DNA of 64,000 bases from Sphingobacteriales bacterium (lineage in GTDB: Bacteria; Bacteroidota; Bacteroidia; Chitinophagales; Chitinophagaceae): NCBI GenBank assembly GCA_016708305.1, contig JADJGB010000008.1, positions 1,054,001 to 1,118,000 of the forward strand, read 5' to 3'. Every line of letters begins with the position of its first letter. The first letter of the stretch is position 1. The translations under genes and the position numbers were made by a program. Under the pieces are notes generated by a model. It was not told the DNA's origin and made no database searches. It was given only the letters and a program-made list of their open reading frames with translations. This document shows positions 28,307 through 39,582 of the stretch, one piece after another.

Positions 28307-29397
28307 ATGCACTTTGTATTTTCAAAACAATGGGGCAAGTTGGATTATAGGGTTTGGATGTCGCTCATCGCTCTTTCCCTGATATCGCTAACTGTTTTTG
28401 GTTACAAAGTGGCTACCAATGAGCAATGCCCCTCTGTAAATATAGCGCTTGAATGTAATCTCAATCATGCAGGATTAGATTCAAACACATTTTATGTAAA
28501 CGAAGAAATCACCTTTAATACACATACTACAGCGCCCGATCAGCATATTTCATGGGATTTTGGCGATAAAACGCCTTTACATATTGGGTCAAAAATTTTG
28601 CATGCCTATAATAAGGAGGGGCGTTATCTTGCAACAGTTACCATTAAAGGCAAATGTGCCCAGTCGGTAGTAGTGAAAGTTATTAAGAACAGTACTAGCC
28701 TGTTTGACAGTACGGTGCTGGATATCAACCCAATCATTTCGGCTGATATTATTAAGTTGGGTAACGAAACTATTTTCAATACCAGCACGGTTGCCAAAGA
28801 ATATACCTGGGGTATTGAGGAACTTCCTGATATAGGTGTAAGAAATACGCCGACTGCAAGGTTTATATTTCCGAAACCAGGGAATTTTACAATTACTTTG
28901 ACATTAGATAATGGAAAAGTATTTAAAAAGGTTATACAGATAGTAGATCCATTTGGCCAGGCGGATAATACGGATCCCCTGCCTCCGGTAAAAAAGTGGA
29001 TTTGCCTGAATTGCCTCCACCGGCAGAGGAGCCGCTTCCATTGCCACCAGTCAAAAAGGAAGAGCCGGTGGTAAAGGATGAACCCGCAGCAGCGTCTAAA
29101 CCTCCTGCCTCCAAAACTTATGACCAGTTGCCTACTCCGGCTATACAAGTCTTGCTGGAGGGAGTGGTCGCCGGAAAAAAAGATATTGATGACTTCAAAA
29201 ATATCCTTTGCAACGGTGCCGGCACCAAAGTGATGGCTAACAATGAAGCTACAACTTTTGCTGCTTTGGTAAATGAATTGAAAGAAAAGAAAGGTTTGCC
29301 TTTGATGAAGCGTAAAAGAAAAATCAGTTCTGTTAAGGTGGTAAGAGATGAAGCGAATGGCAATTGTGTAAAAATATTGTATGTAGATTACAAATAA
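28307..29397 (+). CDS. tssP: Bacteroidota T6SS membrane-complex protein TssP (PKD-like), one frameshift
   Basis: One transmembrane helix near the start (WMSLIALSLISLTVFGYKVA) precedes a periplasmic PKD-like beta-sandwich (TAPDQHISWDFGDKTPLHIG ... YNKEGRYLATVTIKG, the W-x-FGD signature) and a second such domain (VAKEYTWGIEELP ... KPGNFTITLTLDNG). A one-base shift near 28995 leads through a Pro/Glu/Val-rich linker (about 28990-29110) to a compact C-terminal domain (LVNELKEKKGLPLMKRKRK). Joined length is about 363 residues. Encoded directly after tssO and 9 bp before tssE. Confidence 0.8.
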
Positions 29398-29406
29398 TAA
29401 ACGGAG

Positions 29407-29838
29407 ATGATAAAAGAGTATCTGAAATTACCGCTTAGGTTTCAGCCTTTTTTTGAAAAACAAAGGCTGGCTACCTGTGGCCTGGTCGATTCGATTTATC
29501 GAAACCTTCACCTGATTATAACAACGATTCCTGGAGAAAATAAAATCAATGACTCTTATGGATGTGCTTTTTGGGAGGCAGACTATGACATACACCTCAC
29601 AAATGATGCAAGAAGGGAATTAGTAAAAAATAGTTTAATAAGACAAATAGATTTATATGAACGCCGGATCACTAATGTTACGCTGGATATTAATGTGAGA
29701 TTAGCGCTGATGAAACATGGTTCGGGCGAAATACAAAGGCGAAAAGTGGAAATTATAGTAAAAGGAAAAGTTATCAGAAGTAATGAGCCTTTCACTTTTC
29801 AAACCGGTTTTTTTATTGGCCCACTTACTTTGGACTGA
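29407..29838 (+). CDS. tssE: T6SS baseplate subunit TssE (gp25-like)
   Basis: 143 residues with the gp25/GPW fold pattern: an N-terminal L-x-LPLRFQPFF block, the central segment SLIRQIDLYERRITNVTLDI that matches the 'E-x-R' core of gp25 proteins, and C-terminal strands (RRKVEIIVKGKVIRSNEPFT). TssE initiates sheath polymerisation from the baseplate in the cytosol. It lies 9 bp after tssP and 36 bp before tssF, as is common for this pair. Confidence 0.83.
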   Translation: MIKEYLKLPLRFQPFFEKQRLATCGLVDSIYRNLHLIITTIPGENKINDSYGCAFWEADYDIHLTNDARRELVKNSLIRQIDLYERRITNVTLDINVRLALMKHGSGEIQRRKVEIIVKGKVIRSNEPFTFQTGFFIGPLTLD

Positions 29839-29874
29839 TTAATTTTAAAGACAATTTATTTATATTTGAAATAA

Positions 29875-31716
29875 ATGGATGCATTAAAACGTGAACAGAT
29901 AAAAGACAGGATGATCAGGTTGGCAGCTGAACATTGGAACATTAATGAAAATGAGATAGAAGCTAATTTTGATCCGCTTATAATTTTATTATTTGACGCT
30001 GTTGCTTCAGAAATAGAATCAGTAGGGTATGAAATAGGAGATATTCAGAATAATTTATTAAACGAACTTGCTTCCCTGCTATTGCCTCATTCCGTTTTGC
30101 AGGCAAAACCTGCCTCCTGTATTTTGTCCACTATTCCCAATGAAAAAGAATGTATCATAAAAAAAGAATATGGTTTTAGCGCTATTGCTCAGATTCAAAA
30201 ATTGGGAGAACCTGTCAACGAAGTGGAACTGAATTTTACACCTATTGGCGATGTAAAACTTTTTAGAACTTCTTTATTGTATTTGCGGATAGGCAATAAA
30301 GTGCATAAGCTGATGGCCGGCGGCAAAAAAACGCTGATGCATGAAGACGCAGGCGAGGAGATGATTAGCGAAATCCACTTTGTGCTGGATAACAAAGATG
30401 CTTTTAACTCATTGGAGGGCTTGCAGTTGTTTTTTGATTTGAGAGGCCATTCCGAAGCAAAATATTTTTATTATGCCTTGCAAAGCGCATTATTAACTAT
30501 CAATGGTAAAGAGGTGGAATTTTCTAATGGGTATTATAATAATTTTCAATACCAACCTAACCTCAAAGATGCCTTCAGTAAGGATGGAAACTATCTTCGA
30601 AAAGTGCAAAAGGAAATTGCCGGAATCTATGCCGCCCAGTTTTTTACTTTAAAAGCCGGCAGCATCAGTAGTGATGCAACTCCCGGTTCATTTTTGGACG
30701 GACTGCCTGAAAAACAGACACAGGAAATAAATCAGGCGGGGATGCTCTTTTGTAACCTGAAATTAAAGAGACCTTTTAGCAGAGAAGTTTTTGAGCGATT
30801 GCAAATTGGCATCAATGCCTTTCCGGTCATAAACCGAAAACATCAAACCATTAATTATAAGACCGACCGATGGATAAATATTATTCCTTTGCAGGTTTCC
30901 GGAAATTTTTTGGATATTCAGTCTATCGAAAATTCAAGTGGTGTCAAATATCGCCTGCACAATAGTACTTATAGCGGAAAAGTAAATGAAGGCGAAGCGA
31001 TATTGCGTAACGCGCGGGTGGCAAAGAACAGCAGCAATGATGTAAGAAATACGATAAAAAGCCTTTTAGAAGCGATAAGAGATGAGAGCGCTTACTTCAG
31101 TAGAACCAGCAATGATTTTATTGCAGCACGGCTTGTAGAAATTTCAAAAATATTGACCCGTTTAGAAGATCAGATGCAGTCTTCAAAAGATATTAAGACC
31201 GACTTCAGGTATGTTTTATTGAAGGCTAAAAGTGTCAACGAAACGGTTCAGGTTCAATATTGGATTACTTCGCCCGAAGAAGCCTCATCGGTTAAGACCG
31301 CAGTTGCATTTAAGCCGGTACAACATACTTTTACCGGTATCAACAGCACTTTCTCGCTCACCAATGCTATCGGAGGTCAGGAAATCTTGAGCGATTATTC
31401 TCAAAAGCAGGCATTGAAAAGGCAATTATCTTCCCGCGGAAAAATCATCAGTATTGAAGATATTAAGCTGGCCTGCTATGAGCTTTTCGGCTCTAAACTG
31501 CAACAGGTGGAGGTGCAGAAAAAAATGAAAGTGATGCCCGATGGTCATTCGGGAATTTCGAGGTTTATTGAGATAAAAATTACAGTGGGTAAAAACGATT
31601 TCTCCGAAGATGAATTGGTATATCTCGATAAACAATTAAGGTATCAGTTAGACACAAACGCTTCTTTTATGTTTCCGATTGATATTATTATTAAAAAAAT
31701 AACAATCAGAAATTAG
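29875..31716 (+). CDS. tssF: T6SS baseplate subunit TssF
   Basis: 613 residues, uninterrupted and of normal family length. The N-terminus (EQIKDRMIRLAAEHWNINEN, then DAVASEIESVGYEIGDIQNN) and the beginning of the baseplate core (LASLLLPHSVLQAKPASCIL) match subtype-iii TssF. The C-terminal region resembles phage gp6-like wedge proteins (FIEIKITVGKNDFSEDELVY). TssF with TssG forms the wedge. It is the last gene of the right arm; 93 bp later begins an unrelated glycosidase gene. Confidence 0.85.
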   Translation: MDALKREQIKDRMIRLAAEHWNINENEIEANFDPLIILLFDAVASEIESVGYEIGDIQNNLLNELASLLLPHSVLQAKPASCILSTIPNEKECIIKKEYGFSAIAQIQKLGEPVNEVELNFTPIGDVKLFRTSLLYLRIGNKVHKLMAGGKKTLMHEDAGEEMISEIHFVLDNKDAFNSLEGLQLFFDLRGHSEAKYFYYALQSALLTINGKEVEFSNGYYNNFQYQPNLKDAFSKDGNYLRKVQKEIAGIYAAQFFTLKAGSISSDATPGSFLDGLPEKQTQEINQAGMLFCNLKLKRPFSREVFERLQIGINAFPVINRKHQTINYKTDRWINIIPLQVSGNFLDIQSIENSSGVKYRLHNSTYSGKVNEGEAILRNARVAKNSSNDVRNTIKSLLEAIRDESAYFSRTSNDFIAARLVEISKILTRLEDQMQSSKDIKTDFRYVLLKAKSVNETVQVQYWITSPEEASSVKTAVAFKPVQHTFTGINSTFSLTNAIGGQEILSDYSQKQALKRQLSSRGKIISIEDIKLACYELFGSKLQQVEVQKKMKVMPDGHSGISRFIEIKITVGKNDFSEDELVYLDKQLRYQLDTNASFMFPIDIIIKKITIRN

Positions 31717-31809
31717 CTTTGCCTCTTTGATAGTATTTTAATGCGGTGATGGTCTTAATGGTTGCTGGAGAAATTGCTTAATTTTTCAAAATAAACGTAT
31801 AATTTTTTA

Positions 31810-33998
31810 ATGTACAAATACATTTCCTTTTTAGTTGTAACTCTTTCAATTGCAGATTTTTCAATTGCTCAAAATGCTACACTGGTAAGGTCATCTTCTC
31901 AGGAAATTTCGGTAAAGGGCGATTGGTTGGTAACGCCTGTATTAATCAAAGCCAATGTTTATACAAGTAATGATAAAAAGGATATTGTTTTAGATAATGG
32001 ATTATTGCAACGTCGCTTCAGGTTATCTCCAAATCTTGCCTGTACCGAATTTGAAAACATGATTACCGGTCAGCAATTGATTCGCTCCGTAAAACCTGAA
32101 GCCAGGGGTAATAATAAATGGTAAATCATATAATGTGGGTGGGTTATATGGTCAAAAAGAACAGGCGTACCTTCTATCGGAGTGGATTGACAGATTGGTA
32201 GCCAATGAAAATGATTTCAGTTTCGTGAAATATGAAGTCACTGATTTGCCTCCATTCCTCAATACAAATCAGGGCTTTTGGGCTACCAATAAAAAGCCGG
32301 CTACCGGGAAGATGGTGCGTTTTTATTTTGAAAACCCTTCATTAAAAGGGATCGAATTAATAGTTCATTATATGAGTTATACGAAGGGATTCCGGTGATA
32401 GCCAAATGGCTGAGTATTAAAAATAGTTCTGAGCGCGCGATTAAACTCAATCAGGTTGTTAACGAAATATTAGGCCTTGTGGAGGAAGAAAGCGCTGTGG
32501 TGGGGCGCTGGATCAAATGCAAAAACCCTCTGGCATTTATTTTGAATCGGACTATGCTTTTAATAATGCCATGCGTTATAACCTTAGCGATCAAACAACC
32601 CACTGGAAAGCCGACAGCCTATACACTTCACAGGTAAATTATAACTATCAAACACCCTGTCTGGTAGAAATTTATCCTGAGTATGGGCCGGGGATCGAGT
32701 TGAACCCCGGAGAGAACTTCAGTTCTGTTCGAACTTTCGAATTATTAATGGACAGTTATGACCGGCAGCGCCGAGGTATGGCTATTCAAAAGATGTATCG
32801 AACGATAGCTCCCTGGACAACTGCTAATCCGATATTTATGCATTTAGTAAGTAAGAATGATGATGAGGTGTATTGGGCTGTTGACCAATGTGCTGCAACC
32901 GGTTATGAGGCATTGATTCTGAGTTTTGGAAGCCATATCAATATGGAAGATAATTCATCTCAAAACTTAAAACGTTGTAAGACATTAGCAGATTATGCCC
33001 ATTCCAAAGGAATAAAAATAGGATGCTATTCTCTGTTCAGTTCCCGAAAAATAAGCGAAGAAGATGATGTGATTAGCCCTGTTACCGGAAAAACAGGAGG
33101 CGCTTTTTTTGGCAATGCCCCTTGCTTTGGCAGTGAGTGGGGATTGGCCTATCGGGATAAAATCAAGCAGTTTTTTACAGAAACAGGTTTTGATATCTGG
33201 GAGAATGACGGTCCTTATCCTGGTGACAGATGCACTTCTGTAAAGCATCTTGGTCATAAAGGGCTGGATGACAGCCAGTGGCGTCAGATGCAAATTCAGA
33301 AGGAACTGTATCATTGGTTAAACCAAAAGGGGGTATATATCAATGCCCCGGACTGGTATTTTTTGGATGGCACTAATAAAATTGGACTGGGTTATCGGGA
33401 GAGGAACTTCTCCTTGTCAAGAGAACAACAAAAAATACTTAACCGGCAAAATATTTTCGATGGCACCTGGGATAAGACTCCTTCAATGGGATGGGGGTTT
33501 GTGCCCCTTACACGTTATCAGGGCGGAGGGCCTGAAGCTATTTTGGAGCCGCTATCAGCACATTTAGATGATTATGAACAACTGATGATGCAATATTACG
33601 GCGCCGGGGTACAGGCTTGTTATAGAGGCCCAAGACTATATGACACCGAAATCACCAGATTGAGAGTTGTAAAAGTGATTGACTGGTATAAAAAAAATAG
33701 GAATATTCTGAATGCAGATATTGTACATCTCCGCAGGGCAGATGGGCGTGATTGGGATGGTTGGCTGCATGTAAATCCTCAACTGAAAGAAAAAGGATTA
33801 TTGATGTTATTTAATCCGACCCAAAAAACCATCAATAAAACCATTAAAATACCGCTCTATTACACAGGTCTCACTAAAACCGCCCGAATCAGAGAAAAAG
33901 AAAATAACTCTAAATCATTTATACTTGATAGGAGTTATGAAGTTGAGTTACCCATTAGTTTGGCTGCCAACAGCTATTCGTGGTGGATAATTGAATAG
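31810..33998 (+). CDS. Secreted glycoside hydrolase, alpha-galactosidase-like, three frameshifts
   Basis: A signal peptide (YISFLVVTLSIADFSIAQ) is followed by an N-terminal beta domain (NGLLQRRFRLSPNLACTEF), a TIM-barrel-like middle (EALILSFGSHINMEDNSS, ADYAHSKGIKIGCYSLFSSR, ETGFDIWENDGPYPGDRC, VPLTRYQGGG) and a C-terminal beta domain (WLHVNPQLKEKGLLMLFNPT). Shifts near 32105, 32388 and 32510 are needed to join it, giving about 728 residues. The fold order resembles clan GH-D enzymes (GH27/GH36). The precise family and substrate are not certain from sequence alone. It converges on secA with a repeat array in the gap. Confidence 0.55.
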
Positions 33999-34017
33999 AT
34001 GTGTCAAAATATTTCCT

Positions 34018-34056
34018 TAATCTCAACCTCAATCTTAGCCTCAATCTCAACCTTAC
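34018..34056. repeat. Degenerate hexanucleotide array (TCAACC/TCTTAGCC type)
   Basis: Six to seven tandem CTCAAC-like units between the glycosidase gene and the convergent secA stop codon, overlapping its last bases. Reverse-complement counterpart of the array at 27659-27712. Related array at 43831-43895. Confidence 0.75.
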
Positions 34057-37000
34057 TCACTCTTACCGTGGCAGTTTTTATATTTCTTGCCGCTTCCGCA
34101 AGGGCAAGGGTCATTTCTGCCGATTTTGGGTCCTACTCTCACCGGTTCCTGTTTTACGGCAGCGCCCGAAGGATCAAAATAATCTTTTTCATTAGCGCCA
34201 TAATCCTGTCCTGCTTCATCAATGGCCTCTTTATTTGCGCGCATTTTACTCAGGTCTGTTTTTTGCTGGCGACCTTCGCGAATTTCGTTCTTGTGCTCTT
34301 GACCCGGCAATGCTGCCTGTGTGAGAAATGATACGATATCTTTGTTTAAAGTAGTTCCCATATTGTTAAACATCTGGAAAGCCTCAACTTTATATATTAC
34401 CAACGGATCTTTTTGTTCCAGATAGGCGGTGGATACACTTTGCTTCAAATCGTCCATCGCACGCAGGTGTTCTTTCCAGGCATTGTCGATTACTGCAAGC
34501 GTAATTGATTTTTCCATGCTGGAAATCAGTTCTTTACCATCGGTTTCCACTGTTTTATCCAAAGGAGCCAATACATTGATTGTTTTGCGACCATCTGAAA
34601 AAGGAACAATGACGTTTACAATATGGTCGCCTTCAGTTTTGCGAACATTCTTGAATACCGGAACCGCATCTCTGCTGATGGCGCTCACATGTTCATTGTA
34701 GTTCTTTGTGGCTTCGCTGTATAGTTTATCTGCTAATTTCCCTTCATCACTGGTTCTAAACTCATCAGGAGCGATGCTGGTATCCATGCCAAAGTTGACG
34801 ATACATGCCAGTTTGAACCCTTCATAATCTTCCTGCTCCCTGAAACTGCTGACCAAGCTTTCTGCTACAATTGAGAAAGCATTATCAATATCCAACGACA
34901 ATCTTTCTCCAAACAATGCGTGATTTCTACGGCTGTAAACAGCATTACGTTGCTTATTCATCACGTCGTCATATTCCAACAAACGTTTACGAATACCAAA
35001 GTTGTTTTCTTCTACCTTCTTTTGTGCACGTTGAATACTGTTGCTAATCATACTGCTGAATCACATCGCCTTCTTTGTAGCCCAGCTTGTCCATCATGCC
35101 TGCAATTTTTTCGCTGCCAAACATCCGCATCAGATCGTCTTCCAATGATACAAAGAACAAAGAACTACCAGGGTCGCCCTGACGACCGGCACGACCACGC
35201 AACTGCCTGTCCACACGACGGCTTTCATGCCTTTCGGTACCAATGATGGCAAGACCTCCTGCATCTTTTACCCCGGGTCCCAGTTTAATATCCGTACCAC
35301 GACCGGCCATGTTGGTAGCGATGGTAATTGCTCCTGCTAAACCTGCCTCGGCAACAACGGTGGCTTCGCGGGCGTGTTGCTTGGCATTCAATACATTGTG
35401 AGGAATTTTCATTTGTGTAAGCATCCTGCTCAGTAGCTCACTAATTTCTACAGAAGTAGTACCCACTAATACCGGCCTTCCTTCACTACGTAATTTTTCT
35501 ATTGCATCAATAACTGCCTTATATTTTTCACGTTTGGTTTTATACACCAAATCTTCCATATCTTTCCTGATTACAGAAACGTTGGTAGGAATGGAGACAA
35601 CATCCAGCTTGTAAATACTCCAAAATTCACCTGCTTCGGTTTCTGCCGTACCGGTCATGCCGGCTAGTTTGTGATACATACGGAAGAAATTTTGCAAAGT
35701 AACGGTAGCATAGGTTTGGGTGGCAGCTTCAATTTTTACATTTTCCTTAGCCTCCAATGCCTGGTGCAAACCATCGGAGTAGCGGCGGCCTTCCATGATA
35801 CGGCCTGTTTGTTCGTCCACAATCTTGATGGCGCCATCTACAATAATGTATTCCACATCTTTTTCAAACAATGCATAAGCTTTCAGCAATTGCTGCACGG
35901 TATGAATGCGATCAGCCTTTTGAGCATAATCATTCAGGATATTCTCTTTCTTTTTTAATTTTTCTTCATTGGGAATATCGCTTTTTTCAACCTCCGACAG
36001 CGACACACCAATATCAGGCAGTACAAAGAATTCGGGGTCTTCGCCCGATTTTGTAATTGCTGTAAGTCCTTTTTCTGTAAGGTCCACCCGAGTTGTTTTT
36101 TCATCAATGCGGAAAAGAAGTTCAGAATCAACAACCGGCATGTTTTTTCCTGTTCCTGCAGGTAGAAATTTTCAGCTTTCTGAAGTTTCACTTAATGCCG
36201 GGCTCACTCAGAAATTTAATTAAAGGGTTGTATTTAGGCAGTCCTCTGAAGGCCCGAAAGAGATGCAATCCGCCTTTTTGTGGGTCATCCTGCCCACTTT
36301 CTATCAGCTTTTTAGCCTGGTTGAGTTCGTTTCTCACGATTCTTTCCTGCTCCTGGTACAGTTGTCTTACTCTTGGCTGGTGAATGTGGAATTGCTGATC
36401 ATCGCCTTTTTCCACAGGGCCACTGATAATCAATGGCGTACGGGCATCGTCTATCAATACGCTATCCACCTCGTCCACCATTGCAAAATGGTGTTTGCGT
36501 TGAACCATTTCTTCGGCTGTGTGTACCATATTGTCTCTCAGGTAGTCAAAGCCAAATTCATTATTGGTACCGTATATTATATCTGCCAGATAGGCCTGCC
36601 TTCTTTCATGGCTGTTGGGTTGGTGCTTGTCAATACAGTCCACCTTCAGCCCTAACCACTCAAAGATAGGGACCGTTCCATTCCCTGGTCGCGTCGTGCC
36701 AGATAGTCGTTCACTGTTACAATATGCACTCCTTCGCCTGCCAGCGCATTCAGATAGGCGGGTAGGGTAGAAACTAAGGTTTTACCTTCACCTGTAGCCA
36801 TTTCGGCAATTTTTCCGGAGTGGAGCACAGCGCCTCCAATCAACTGCACATCGTAGTGAACCATATTCCAGGTAATTTTTCCCCCGGCAGCCGTCCAATT
36901 ATTACTAAAAATGGATTTCTCTCCGTCAATTTTTACATATTCTCTTTTTACGCTTAAATCCCTGTCCAGATCGGTAGCTGATGAAATTATTTCTGTATTT

Positions 37001-37374
37001 TCTTTAAATCTGCGGGCTGTTTCTTTTACAACTGCAAAGGCTTCGGGTAGAATACCATTTAAAGCATTTTCAATTTCATTGTCTCTCTGTTTCTTTAGTT
37101 CGTCAACTTCTTGATAAATATTATCTTTTTCAACTAATTCAGTATGCGATAATCCGTCTGCCTTTTCATTCAATTCGATTATTTGTTTATCAATTGCGCT
37201 TAGATGTTCTTTAATTCTTTTTCTGAACTCGTTAGTCTTATTACGAAGTTGATCATTGCTAAGTGATTGATATTCAGTAAAAAACTGATTTACTTTTAAT
37301 ATGGTGGGCTCCAGCTTTTTGGCATCTTTCTCAGATTTACTGCCGCCGAAGACTTTAGATACAAATCCAAACAT
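34053..37374 (-). CDS. secA: Preprotein translocase ATPase SecA, four frameshifts
   Basis: All parts of a Bacteroidota SecA of about 1,100 residues are present in order: N-terminal segment MFGFVSKVFGGSKSEKDAKK, nucleotide-binding Walker A MATGEGKTLVSTLPAYLNAL near residue 195, DEVDSVLIDDARTPLIISG (Walker B), the helicase block AITIATNMAGRGTDI, RRVDRQLRGRAGRQGDPGSS, the helical scaffold, and the C-terminal zinc motif CPCGSGKKYKNCH. The reading frame shifts near 36648, 36188, 36140 and 35047. SecA is essential, normally single-copy and drives preproteins through SecYEG, so these breaks are almost certainly sequence errors. Confidence 0.95.
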
Positions 37375-37590
37375 ATAGGTATTGTATAAATTATTTTATA
37401 AAAATGATATTGCCATCATGTCAAAAACAATGCTATAAGTTTTTCCTTAGACAAATTGGCAGGCTGTAAAGATACTAAATAGGGCAGAAATTAACGTACC
37501 AGGGCAAATCAGAAATATTTCTGAACTGTTAAAAATAAATTCTGCAAATCATTTTAGCGTATTAGGTAGCTTTATTATGAATCTTATTTA

Positions 37591-37598
37591 TAATTTTG
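37591..37598 (+). promoter_or_regulatory. Candidate Bacteroidota -7 box (TAATTTTG)
   Basis: Exact TAnnTTTG match 13 bp before the ATG of the LTA-synthase-like gene, implying a very short leader. No clear TTG at the -33 position. The 236-bp region between secA and this gene otherwise holds no recognisable feature. Confidence 0.35.
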
Positions 37599-37610
37599 CG
37601 CTTTATTTTT

Positions 37611-39582
37611 ATGATGGCTTTTTTAAGGAAAATAAGAGAGATTATTTATGACTCAGGAAACTACTACGTAGTATTTTTTTACCGGCTGCTGGTAGTGATG
37701 TTTATTTTTATTTTAAGCAGATTTGTCTTTTATTTTTTTAATAATAATTTCTTTCCTCAGATTGGATGGTCAGACTGGCCAAAAATTATGCAAGGCGGAT
37801 GGTTATTCGATCAGGCTGCAATTTTATATTTAAATGCCTTATTTATAGTATTGATGCTCGCGCCTATTCCATACATCTGGCGCACTTCTGAAAAATACCA
37901 AAACGTTTTGAAGTGGATATTTTTTACTTTTAATGGCATCGGAATAGCCTTGAATTGTATTGATATTGTCTATTATCGGTTTACACTTCGCAGAACCACT
38001 TCTTCCGTTTTTCAGGAATTTTCCAATGAAAATAATATTGTTTCGCTGGGTTTTCAGTTTGTTTTGGATTACTGGTATGTATTACTGGTTTTTGTAGGGT
38101 TAATAATGTTAATGGTGAAATTATATAACCTTGTGAAAATCAGGAAAAGTGAAAAGGTAAGAAATAACCGATTGGTTTTTTATGTAAAAGCGGCTATCAT
38201 ATTCTTAATCACTATTCCTTTTTCTGTGGCGGGTGTCAGGGGCGATTTTGAACACAGTACACGCCCGATAACTATCAGCAATGCGGGCAAATTTGTAAAC
38301 AGACCGGATGAAATTTACCTGGTGTTGAATACGCCTTTCTGTTTTATCAGAACATTCAACGATAATGTTGTACAACCCGTTCATTATTTTTCAGATGAGG
38401 AATTGGCAAAACTATACACTCCAATACATCACCCCAAAGATACTGATGCTGTGATGAATAAAAAAAATGTAGTGCTGATTGTTCTGGAGAGTTTTGGAAA
38501 AGAGGCCGTTGGTTTTTATAATAAGGATTTGGACGGTGGCACATACAAAGGTTTCACCCCATTTTTAGATTCGCTTGCGTCGGTAAGTAAGGTATATTGG
38601 AATTCATTTGCCAGCGGCCGAAAATCAATAGATGCATTGCCATCTTCTATTGCCTCAATACCCAGTGTGGTAATGCCTTTTGTGTTGACTACTTATGTTA
38701 ATGACAGCATTCAAAGCCTTGGGCATTTACTGGCAAAGGAAGGGTACCAAAATTCTTTTTTTCATGGCGCTCCCAATGGTTCTATGGGCTTTTTGGAATT
38801 TTTGAGATTAATGGGTATTAATGATTACTACGGTAAAAATGAGTTTAATAACGATGCTGAGTATGACGGTTATTGGGGAATTTGGGATGAACCATTTATG
38901 CAGTTTTTTGCTGATCATCTCAATCGGTTTAAAGAACCGTTTTTTAGTACCTTCTTTTCAGTATCCTCGCACCATCCTTTTCAGGTGCCCAAGCAATACG
39001 AAGGTAAGTTTAAAAAAGGCCCGCTGCCGGTATTGGAATGTATAGGTTATACGGATATGGCCTTGAGGAGATTCTTCGATAAAGTATCTAAATCCGATTG
39101 GTTTAAGAACACGATTTTGTTATTACAGCAGATCATGCCACTCTTTCTTACCACAAAGAGTACCAGAGCGCCAAAGCGATTCGGCAATACCTATTTTACT
39201 ATACAGCCCGGGTGATACTACTTTAAGAGGCATTGATCAGGGGTTGATTCAGCAAACCGATATTATGCCAACAGTTTTGGGTTATTTAAACTACAATAAA
39301 CCCTTTTTAGCCTTTGGCGAAAATGTTCTGGACCGGAAAGATAAAGGTTTTGCATTTCATTATTCCGGGGGGTATCAATGGTTTGAAGGCGATTATTTAT
39401 TGTTTTTTGATGGAGAAAAAACATCAGGTCTTTATAATTATCAGAAGGACAGGCTTTTGAAAGATGATTTGTCCAAACAAGAACCACAACGTCTTTTGCA
39501 AATGGAAAATAAATTAAAAGCCTTTTTGCAACAGTACACCAACCGACTGATTGAAAACAGGATGACGGCAGCCGGTAAATAA
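37611..39582 (+). CDS. LTA-synthase-family membrane sulfatase-fold protein, two frameshifts
   Basis: Start at ATG 37611 rather than the TTG at 37596. Five N-terminal transmembrane helices (for example YRLLVVMFIFILSRFVFYFF, WIFFTFNGIGIALNCIDIVY) are followed by an extracytoplasmic sulfatase domain: NVVLIVLESFGKEAVGFYN, the nucleophile loop SGRKSIDALPSS with Ser in place of the Thr of LtaS, SVSSHHPFQVP, and, across shifts near 39120 and 39190, ITADHATLSYHKEYQ and ILLYSPGDTTLRGID. Length about 656 residues. In Gram-negatives such proteins transfer phosphoethanolamine or phosphoglycerol to envelope glycans or lipids. The donor and acceptor here are unknown. Confidence 0.8.

Noticed and set aside
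9089..31716. Contractile phage tail, prophage or extracellular injection system instead of T6SS
   Set aside because: Presence of ClpV, TssK, TssG, TssE/F, TssN/O/P and Hcp, together with absence of capsid, terminase, tail-fibre or Afp/MAC-type genes, fits a T6SS only. The S24 repressor alone does not make a prophage.
34053..37374. secA as a pseudogene, or programmed frameshifting in secA
   Set aside because: Four scattered shifts with no slippery-site and stem-loop pattern, in an essential single-copy gene, are better explained by sequence errors.
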